Below, in pieces: positions 14,854 to 24,770 of a stretch of DNA of 30,619 nt. Made by a program: the position numbers and the translations under genes. This DNA comes from DASVTR01 sp033855775 (GTDB lineage: Bacteria > Acidobacteriota > Blastocatellia > Pyrinomonadales > Pyrinomonadaceae): contig JAWVFT010000127.1 in assembly GCA_033855775.1 (NCBI GenBank), positions 1 to 30,619 on the forward strand, written 5' to 3'. Under the pieces are notes generated by a model. The model was given only the letters and a program-made list of their open reading frames with translations. It had not been told where the DNA came from and made no database searches. Each line of letters starts with the position of its first letter. The first letter of the stretch is position 1.

Positions 14854-16173
14854 ATGGCCCAATCGCGCATAGCGGTGACGACCGCCGGGCGTCGCTTATG
14901 GCGGCGCGGGGCGCGCTCTGTGCGGCGCACGTTCGCGCAGCGCAAAGGGCTGCTGGCCTATCTGGCGGTGCTCGGCCCCGGCGTCATCGCGGCCAACGCG
15001 GGCAATGACGCGGGCGGCATCGCCACCTACTCAAGCGTCGGCGCAGACCACGGCTATCGCCTCCTGTGGGTTCTGCTTCCACTAACAATCTGCCTCGGCA
15101 TCGTGCAGGAGATGTGCGCGCGAATGGGCGCGGTGACGGGCAAAGGACTGTCCGACTTGATACGCGAACGCTTCGGCGTGCGCTGGATGGCGCTCGTCAT
15201 GCTGGCCCTGTTGATTGCCAACGGCGGCATTACCGTCTCGGAATTTTTGGGCATCGCGGCGGCTTCGGAACTGTTCGGCGTGCCGCGCTTTGTGGCCGTG
15301 CCGCTGGCCGCGGCCTTCGTCTGGTGGCTCGTCGTCAAAGGCTCTTACAAACGGGTCGAGCGCATCTTTCTACTGATGGCGCTCGTCTTCCTCGGCTACA
15401 TCGTCTCGGCCTTTCTCGCCAAGCCCGTGTGGGGCGACATCGGGCGCGCAGTGGTTCATCCGAGTTTCCAGTTCGACGCCGCTTACCTCTTTACCTTCGT
15501 CGCCATCGTCGGCACGACCATCTCGCCTTACATGCAGGTCTTCGTGCAGTCGTCGGTTGTCGAAAAGGGCGTCACCGCGGAAGACTACGCACTGACGCGC
15601 GCAGACGTGTGGACGGGAACGTTCTTCGCCATGATGATTGTCTTCTTCATCATGGTTTCGACCGCCGCCGTGCTGAGCAAGCAGGGCATACACATTACGG
15701 AAGCGGCGGACGCGGCGCGCGCCCTTGAACCGCTGGCCGGCCCTTACGCCAAACTGCTCTTCGGCGTCGGACTCTTCGGAGCCTCGATGCTGGCGGCGGG
15801 CGTGCTGCCGCTCTCGACCGCCTACTCCATCAGCGAAGCTCTCGGCTATGAAAAAGGCGTCTCGCGCAGCTTTCGTGAGGCTCCGATTTTTCTCGGCATC
15901 TTCACGTTTCTCGTCGTCGTCGGCGCGCTCGTCGCGATGATGCCGGGCTTGCCGATTATAGACGCGCTGCTTAACTTGCAGGTCATCAACGGGCTGCTGC
16001 TGCCCGTCCTGCTCATCGCCATCCTGCGCCTTGTGAACGACGAAGAAGTGATGGGCGAGCACACGAACGGCCCCGTCTATAACGCGCTGGCGTGGCTGAC
16101 GGCCATCACCATCTCCGCCCTCTCGCTGCTTTTCATCATCACCAAAATCTTTCCGCGCATCCTTGCTCATTAG
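14854..16173 (+). CDS. NRAMP-family divalent metal transporter with non-canonical metal site
   Basis: The 439-residue polytopic inner-membrane protein shows the NRAMP fold start GPGVIAANAGNDAGGIATY in the first membrane helix and about eleven hydrophobic helices. Canonical NRAMPs carry DPGN in helix 1 and MPH in helix 6. Here helix 1 reads N51-D52-A-G-G55, so Asp is kept but Pro and Asn are lost. Helix 6 reads TTIS224-P-Y226-M, so Met and His are replaced. Loss of the soft Met ligand is reported for the NRAMP-related Mg2+ transporters. Together with the adjacent MgtE-N/CBS protein this suggests Mg2+ rather than Mn2+ or Fe2+; that is inference. GGAG lies 12 nt before ATG and can pair with the following CTCC. 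Confidence 0.85.
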   Translation: MAQSRIAVTTAGRRLWRRGARSVRRTFAQRKGLLAYLAVLGPGVIAANAGNDAGGIATYSSVGADHGYRLLWVLLPLTICLGIVQEMCARMGAVTGKGLSDLIRERFGVRWMALVMLALLIANGGITVSEFLGIAAASELFGVPRFVAVPLAAAFVWWLVVKGSYKRVERIFLLMALVFLGYIVSAFLAKPVWGDIGRAVVHPSFQFDAAYLFTFVAIVGTTISPYMQVFVQSSVVEKGVTAEDYALTRADVWTGTFFAMMIVFFIMVSTAAVLSKQGIHITEAADAARALEPLAGPYAKLLFGVGLFGASMLAAGVLPLSTAYSISEALGYEKGVSRSFREAPIFLGIFTFLVVVGALVAMMPGLPIIDALLNLQVINGLLLPVLLIAILRLVNDEEVMGEHTNGPVYNALAWLTAITISALSLLFIITKIFPRILAH

Positions 16174-16256
16174 CAGAATTTCCGCTCGCCAAGCCGAAGC
16201 GATTAGTGATAAAAATAGCGAGACGAAACTCCAGACCGTTTTAACTGGTAGCACTC

Positions 16257-17756
16257 TTGCCAGAGGTGACACAGAGCCGCGTGAGACGCCCCCAACCTAA
16301 AACACAGTTAGCGCTTTTTCTAATCGTCGCCGCCGTGCTCACGCTGGCGCTCTATGCCCTACATGCGTCCGAGCCGTCGTTGACAACTTACGCGGTCAAC
16401 CGCATGGGGCCGCACGAAACTCCTGCTAAAAGGGCCGAAGCCGAAGCCGCCTTCAACGCGGTTTTGAACATCATCAAGCTGCTGCTCTGGTCCGGCTTGA
16501 TAATCCTGCTGGTGAGAGCCCTGAGCGCGGCTATCTTCCGGCTCGCCTTCCGCCTGCGCAGAGGCGCCGAAGCGCCGAGCTTGATTCGCAATATCTTTTC
16601 GCTCATCGCCTTCACGGTTCTCTTCTTCATCGCCTTCAGCCAGATTTATCCGGGCGTCAATCTGGGCGCGCTCTTTACCACTTCGGCCATCTTCGGCGTC
16701 ATCCTCGGCCTCGCCTTGCAGGACACGCTCGGCAATCTCTTCGCGGGCATCTCGCTGCACGCGGACAATCCCTTTCAAGTCGGCGACGTGATTGGCTTCG
16801 GGCAGCAGCAGCAGTTCACAGGCGTCGTCGAGAGCATCACTTGGCGGGCCGTCAAGATTAGAACTTTTCAGAACAAGATTGTCCTCGTCAGCAACAGCAA
16901 CATCGCCAAGGAAGCCATCGAGGTCGCCCCGCGCGAGAACACGAACGCGCGCATCGTCTTCTTCAACACGCGCTACCGCGAGTCTCCGGCCAAGACGATT
17001 CACATCGTCCGCGAGGCCGTGCGCGAAGCCGAAAACGTCTCGCAGAAAATCAAGCCGGTTGTCCGCATCCGCTCGCTCGCCGATAGCTCCGTAGACTACG
17101 AAGTCAAATACTGGCTCGAAGATTACGCGAAGTATAACGACACGGACGCGCTCGTGCGCCAGCGTATCTGGTACGCCTTTCGCCGCGCCGGTCTCAGCTT
17201 CGCGTACCCGACGCGCACGCTTCGCCTCGAACGCCGCACGAAGACGGACGAAGCACAAATCAGCAGCGAAATCATCGAACGACTTTCGGCTGTAGATATT
17301 TTCGCTCCCCTCACGACCGAAGAGACTGCGCGCCTCGCGGGCGCTTCCGTCAGCCACGTGTTCGCTCCGGGCGAGACGGTCATCCGCGCGGGCGATGATG
17401 GCAGTTCGATGTTCGTCGTCAACGGCGGGCGCGTGCAAGTGCAGGTGACGGAGAACGGGCGCGCGCGCAACGTTGCCATCCTCAACGAAGGCGACTTCTT
17501 CGGCGAGATGGCTCTCTTCACGCGCGAGCCGCGCACGGCCAACGTCGTCGCCGTGGAAGAGACGGAAGTGCTGGAAATCGGCTACGAAGCGATGAAGCGC
17601 CTCTTCGACACTAACCCAGACCTCGTTGAATCCCTGAGCCGCATCATCGCCGAACGCAAGGTCGGCCTCAAGAAAGAACCCGAAGGCGAAGCCGAACAGG
17701 AGCAGGAGTCCGAAGGCATCATCGCCACCATCAAGAAAATCTTCGGCTTCGACTAA
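16257..17756 (+). CDS. MscS-family channel fused to cyclic-nucleotide-binding domain
   Basis: The 499-residue protein has N-terminal membrane helices (about 17-36, 68-92, 112-130). The MscS pore helix and beta domain follow (about 138-220: TSAIFGVILGLALQDTLGNLFAGISL, NPFQVGDVIGF, GVVESITWRAVKIRTFQNKIVLVSNSNI), then the alpha/beta part. A C-terminal cyclic-nucleotide-binding domain occupies about 345-465. Its phosphate-binding cassette is intact (GDFFGEMALF 412-421 with E417, and R426 in REPRTANV). Such fusions are known as bacterial cyclic-nucleotide-gated MscS relatives, often mechanically insensitive. The start is uncertain: TTG 16257 has no ribosome binding site, and GTG at 16266 or later is possible. 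It follows the NRAMP gene by 83 bp. Confidence 0.9.
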   Translation: MPEVTQSRVRRPQPKTQLALFLIVAAVLTLALYALHASEPSLTTYAVNRMGPHETPAKRAEAEAAFNAVLNIIKLLLWSGLIILLVRALSAAIFRLAFRLRRGAEAPSLIRNIFSLIAFTVLFFIAFSQIYPGVNLGALFTTSAIFGVILGLALQDTLGNLFAGISLHADNPFQVGDVIGFGQQQQFTGVVESITWRAVKIRTFQNKIVLVSNSNIAKEAIEVAPRENTNARIVFFNTRYRESPAKTIHIVREAVREAENVSQKIKPVVRIRSLADSSVDYEVKYWLEDYAKYNDTDALVRQRIWYAFRRAGLSFAYPTRTLRLERRTKTDEAQISSEIIERLSAVDIFAPLTTEETARLAGASVSHVFAPGETVIRAGDDGSSMFVVNGGRVQVQVTENGRARNVAILNEGDFFGEMALFTREPRTANVVAVEETEVLEIGYEAMKRLFDTNPDLVESLSRIIAERKVGLKKEPEGEAEQEQESEGIIATIKKIFGFD

Positions 17757-18106
17757 CTTCCTGCGGGCACATTAACTCCCCGCGCCCCATAGCCAATCGC
17801 CCTTCATTTCCAAGTCATTTTCCGTCGCTCCTCTTTCATCAAGTTCGTCTCTTTAAGAGCAAACCAATCCTACAGCGGCCTTCTCGAAGCTGTAAATCCA
17901 ATGCGGAAAATTTTGACTGCGGGCAAAAAAGCGTCGTTTTTATGGGGATTTTCGCTCGAAAAAAGTTCAAAAGAGGACTTGACAAAGAGGCACTCAACCT
18001 TTATTATGCACCTACGCTCAGCAGCCGGAAGTCGTTTCAATCCGCTCCTTCGGCTGCCTTTACGCTACGTTGGAGCGTGCAAAGCTATTTAGGAGGAAGC
18101 TTCAAA
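17757..18106 (+). other. Intergenic region and 5' leader of the first hsp20
   Basis: This 350-bp stretch carries no supported gene. It contains a strong sigma70-type promoter (17979-18007), then a leader of roughly 90 nt. In the leader AGCCGGAAG (near 18020) can pair with CTTCGGCT (near 18048), and CTCCT (near 18044) could pair with the AGGAG of the ribosome binding site. The part before 17979 shows nothing I can name, and no CIRCE element is present. Confidence 0.6.
17979..18007 (+). promoter_or_regulatory. Sigma70-type promoter of the first hsp20
   Basis: TTGACA (17979-17984) is a perfect -35 box, followed after exactly 17 bp by TATTAT (18002-18007), one mismatch from consensus. The predicted transcript start is near 18014, about 93 nt before the start codon. 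Confidence 0.8.
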
Positions 18107-18631
18107 ATGAGTATCGTTCGTTATGATCCGTTCCGCGATTTGCGGAGTCTACAGGATGAAGTCAATCGCCTTTTCACGACCAATCTCTCGCGCGCCTTTG
18201 GCGACGAAGGGATTGCGCGCGGGGCTTGGAATCCGAGCGTTGACATCTACGAGAACAAAGACCAGATCGTGCTCGAAGCGGAATTGCCGGGCATGCGTCG
18301 TGAGGACTTTGACCTCTCGATTGAGAACAACGTGCTGACCCTTCGCGGCGAGCGTCGTTTCGAGAAGAAGGAAGAGTCGGACAACTATCATCGGGTCGAG
18401 CGCTCATACGGCTCGTTCACGCGCTCGTTCACGCTGCCGCAGACCGTCTCGGCTGAAGGCGCCGTGGCCGAGTATCGCAACGGCGTTCTGCGTGTGACGC
18501 TGCCGAAGCGCGAGGAAGTCAAAGCTCGCCGGATAGAGGTGAGTGGCGAGAGCGCCGAGTCGCAAGGTCGGCGCACGATTGAGGCGAAGCCGGAAGGCGG
18601 CGAGAAGAGCCAGAAGGCGTCTGCCAGCTAA
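18107..18631 (+). CDS. hsp20: Small heat-shock protein, Hsp20/alpha-crystallin family
   Basis: The 174-residue protein starts MSIVRYDPFRDLRSLQDEVNRLF, typical of bacterial class A sHsps. The alpha-crystallin domain covers about 40-145 (NPSVDIYENKDQIVLEAELPG, LSIENNVLTLRGERRFEKKEE, YGSFTRSFTLPQTV). It ends in the conserved YRNGVLRVTLPK, and RRIEV provides an IxV-like motif for oligomer contacts. A long charged tail follows. It holds unfolding proteins as oligomers for refolding by other chaperones. AGGAGG lies 10 nt upstream of ATG. The frame is open 5' to 17942, but that stretch contains the promoter, so 18107 is right. It is first in the chaperone cluster and followed by two hairpins. Confidence 0.95.
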   Translation: MSIVRYDPFRDLRSLQDEVNRLFTTNLSRAFGDEGIARGAWNPSVDIYENKDQIVLEAELPGMRREDFDLSIENNVLTLRGERRFEKKEESDNYHRVERSYGSFTRSFTLPQTVSAEGAVAEYRNGVLRVTLPKREEVKARRIEVSGESAESQGRRTIEAKPEGGEKSQKASAS

Positions 18632-18712
18632 ATTGCCGGGGGGCGGCAATTGACAAAGGAGCGGGGTGGCTCGGGAGCGACGCTTCGCCGGGTCGCTCCG
18701 CTCTTTCTGCCC
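18631..18712 (+). terminator. Tandem hairpin terminator after the first hsp20
   Basis: AATTGCCG (18631-18638) pairs with CGGCAATT (18644-18651) across a GGGGG loop right at the stop codon. A second stem, GGAGCGAC (18674-18681) with GTCGCTCC (18692-18699), is followed by GCTCTTTCTGCCCTTT. The second hairpin with its T-rich tail looks like an intrinsic terminator. Confidence 0.65.
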
Positions 18713-18713
18713 T

Positions 18714-18742
18714 TTGAATGAATGTGCTAGGGTTGTGATAAT
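18714..18742 (+). promoter_or_regulatory. Sigma70-type promoter of clpB
   Basis: TTGAAT (18714-18719) and GATAAT (18737-18742) are 17 bp apart, with a TG one base upstream of the -10 (extended -10). The transcript would start near 18750, leaving a 45-nt leader with AAGGT 9 nt before the ATG of clpB. Confidence 0.65.
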
Positions 18743-18795
18743 CGTCAGACAGCAAATTCCAGCAGAATATTTTTAAGACTTTTAAGGTAACAGTC

Positions 18796-21390
<2,595 letters not shown>

Positions 21391-21463
21391 GAATGATGAA
21401 GGCGGAACGCTGGCGGCGATGAACGAAAGCCTTGCTCTCGATAGTTCATCCTTCATCGCCGCC
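21391..21463. repeat. Palindrome between clpB and the second hsp20
   Basis: GGCGGCGATGAAC (21412-21424) pairs with the GTTCATC...ATCGCCGCC arm (21444-21463), which carries an extra 7-nt duplication. GATGAAGG (21395-21402) pairs alternatively with CCTTCATC (21450-21457). The element starts right after the clpB stop codon and could terminate or process the transcript. Confidence 0.6.
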
Positions 21464-21488
21464 GGCGTCTCTCTTTGTGGAGTTGACG

Positions 21489-21941
21489 ATGACACAGCGT
21501 TGGGATCCTTTACGTGATTTGGTGATGCTGCAAGAACGAATGAATCGCCTGTTTGAGGATGCGACGAAGCAGCGCGCAGGCGACGAAGAAGACGAAAGCG
21601 AGCGGGCGATTGAGCGCGCGGATTGGAGTCCGGCGGCGGACGTTTACAACCGCGAGCAAGAGTATCTGATTATGATTGACCTGCCGGGCATCGAGCGCGA
21701 GGCTCTGGAACTCAGTCTCGATAACGACCGGCTCCTCGTGCGCGGCATTCGCACAATCGAGCAGGACGCGGCGCAGCGTCTTGAACGACGACACGGCAGC
21801 TTTCTGCGTCGCTTCGGCCCGCTGCCTCCGAGCGTCAATCAGGCGGCCATCAAGGCCGAGTACAAAGACGGCGTGTTGAGCGTTCGCCTGCCAAAGCGAC
21901 AGGAACAGAAAACCGGGCGCGTGGAGATTAAAATACAGTAA
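21489..21941 (+). CDS. hsp20: Second small heat-shock protein, Hsp20 family
   Basis: The 150-residue protein starts MTQRWDPLRDLVMLQERMNRLFEDA. Its alpha-crystallin domain runs from about 45 to 140 (SPAADVYNREQEYLIMIDLPGIE, YKDGVLSVRLPKR). It ends KTGRVEIKIQ, where IKI is the I-x-I motif that docks into a neighbouring subunit. It is divergent from the first Hsp20 and may form mixed or separate oligomers. ATG 21489 is chosen because GGAG lies 8 nt upstream; an in-frame upstream start at 21432 would place the palindrome in the coding region. It lies 98 bp after clpB, with no clear promoter of its own. Confidence 0.93.
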   Translation: MTQRWDPLRDLVMLQERMNRLFEDATKQRAGDEEDESERAIERADWSPAADVYNREQEYLIMIDLPGIEREALELSLDNDRLLVRGIRTIEQDAAQRLERRHGSFLRRFGPLPPSVNQAAIKAEYKDGVLSVRLPKRQEQKTGRVEIKIQ

Positions 21942-21943
21942 CA

Positions 21944-22026
21944 AGTGGCAAGTGACGAGCAGCAAGTTAAAGCCAAGAGCTTAATGCTCGCGGCTCGTCG
22001 CTTGCTCTTGCTCGTCACTTGTCACT
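21944..22026. repeat. Imperfect palindrome between second hsp20 and grpE
   Basis: The left arm (21944-21966, containing CAAGTGACGAGCAGCAAG) is complementary to the right arm (22001-22026), allowing one 3-nt slip and one mismatch. The words TCACT and CTTGCTC are repeated several times further right. It begins immediately after the hsp20 stop codon. No T-tract follows. Confidence 0.6.
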
Positions 22027-22082
22027 CATCACTCGTCACTGCCGTTATGGTATCTTTTCGCAGGGAGAAAAAGAAGAAACGT

Positions 22083-22748
22083 ATGGAAGAGGAAAGGGCG
22101 TCCCGCGCGGCGCGCGGCGATGACGCGCGCGGCTCAAGGGCGGCAGAGGAGATTCGTGTGACGGACAGGCGGCGCATCAATCTGGACAGCGAACAGCAAG
22201 GTTCGAGCGAAGGCGCGGCCGCCGCGGAAGAGCCGAGCCTGAAGCCGAGCTATGTCGAAGAGCTTGAGGCGAGAGCGCGTGAGGCCGAGCAGAAAGTGTT
22301 GGATGTGAAGTCGCGCTTTGAGCAGTTGCGCGCGGAGTTGCAGCGTGAGACGGACGAGACGCGACAGCGTTTGAATCGCGCGGCTGACGAACGCGCGCGG
22401 CGCGAGAAGGCGGAGTTTATCAGCGCGCTCCTGCCGGTCGCGGACAACCTGCAACGCGCGGTCGAAGCGAGCGCGGCGGGCAGTTCTCTGGAAGCCGTGC
22501 TCGACGGCGTGCGCAGCACGCTCAGCAGTTTCGAGAGCGCGCTTCTGGCGGCGGGCGTCGAGCCGCTCGCATCCGTCGGGACGCCGTTTGACCCTGAGTT
22601 GCACGAAGCCGTGGACACCATCGAGGTCGAGCCGGAACGCGACGCGACGGTGACGGCTGAATATGGCCGCGGCTATAAGATGGGCGACCGTTTGCTCAGG
22701 CCCGCGCGCGTGCAGGTCGGGCGGGCGAAGCGGGCCGCGCAGGAATAG
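22083..22748 (+). CDS. grpE: GrpE-like nucleotide exchange factor
   Basis: The 221-residue product shows a charged, low-complexity N-terminus. A long coiled-coil helix (about 55-120: YVEELEARAREAEQKVLDVKSRFEQLRAELQRETDE) leads into the GrpE core (FISALLPVADNLQRAVEAS, LSSFESALLAAGVEPL, GTPFDPELHEAVDTIEVEP). It ends with the beta-domain signature YGRGYKMGDRLLRPARVQVG. GrpE exchanges ADP on DnaK and acts as a thermosensor. No dnaK or dnaJ is in the window, so its partner must be elsewhere. ATG 22083 is preferred because purine-rich sequence precedes it; ATG 22047 in the same frame is possible, and anything further upstream would run into the palindrome. It is followed by groEL after 54 bp. Confidence 0.92.
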   Translation: MEEERASRAARGDDARGSRAAEEIRVTDRRRINLDSEQQGSSEGAAAAEEPSLKPSYVEELEARAREAEQKVLDVKSRFEQLRAELQRETDETRQRLNRAADERARREKAEFISALLPVADNLQRAVEASAAGSSLEAVLDGVRSTLSSFESALLAAGVEPLASVGTPFDPELHEAVDTIEVEPERDATVTAEYGRGYKMGDRLLRPARVQVGRAKRAAQE

Positions 22749-22802
22749 CCAAAAGTTAGATTCAATCTTGTAACGACAGACGATTTTTAAGGAGACAACA
22801 AA

Positions 22803-24434
<1,632 letters not shown>

Positions 24435-24770
24435 AAGGCAGGGGTCAGGTGTTAGGGGTTGGGGGTTAGGGAAGAACAGAAGCAGCATCGCCGTCGCAGT
24501 TCTTCCCTAACCCCCAACCCCTATCTCCCATCCACGCATTTTTGTTGGCCAGACAATTGCAGGCGCGTGTTATGGTATGATTCCGATTGCATCGAAACGC
24601 AACGGCGTTCATGCCCCTCGCATCTAAAAGTTGTCCGAAGAGGGTCGCTGCATCAGGCGACCGGGAAGTTTGAGAATGTAGACGAAACTTTCCCGTCAAA
24701 CTTTTGTCACACCACTGGCATTTGCTAACGGTCAAGCCGAGTCTTCCTTTTACCAGTTGAGAAATAAGCA
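24435..24770 (+). other. Intergenic region and structured leader of the ClpA/C-like gene
   Basis: This 336-bp gap holds a perfect long palindrome (24454-24522), a weak TATGAT hexamer (24576-24581, no good -35) and a structured region near the next gene. GTCGC (24644-24648) pairs with GCGAC (24657-24661). GGGAAGTTT (24663-24671) pairs with AAACTTTCCC (24685-24694, one bulge). AAGTTTGA (24666-24673) pairs alternatively with TCAAACTT (24696-24703). No gene is supported here. Confidence 0.6.
24454..24522. repeat. Perfect 24-bp palindrome after groEL, G-rich left arm
   Basis: The left arm (24454-24477, with GGGGTTGGGGGTTAGGG) and the right arm (24499-24522) are perfectly complementary over 24 bp, with a 21-nt loop. 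Four G-runs (24441-24444 and within the left arm) could alternatively form a G-quadruplex on the plus strand. It starts about 20 bp after the groEL stop codon and has no T-tract. Confidence 0.75.

Noticed and set aside
17985..18030. CIRCE (HrcA) operator in the first hsp20 promoter
   Set aside because: Only a GCACTC half-site is present between -35 and -10; the matching GAGTGC half is missing. No CIRCE was seen before groEL either.
24545..24581. Sigma70 promoter before the ClpA/C-like gene
   Set aside because: TATGAT is a fair -10, but no -35 at 16-18 bp could be defended.
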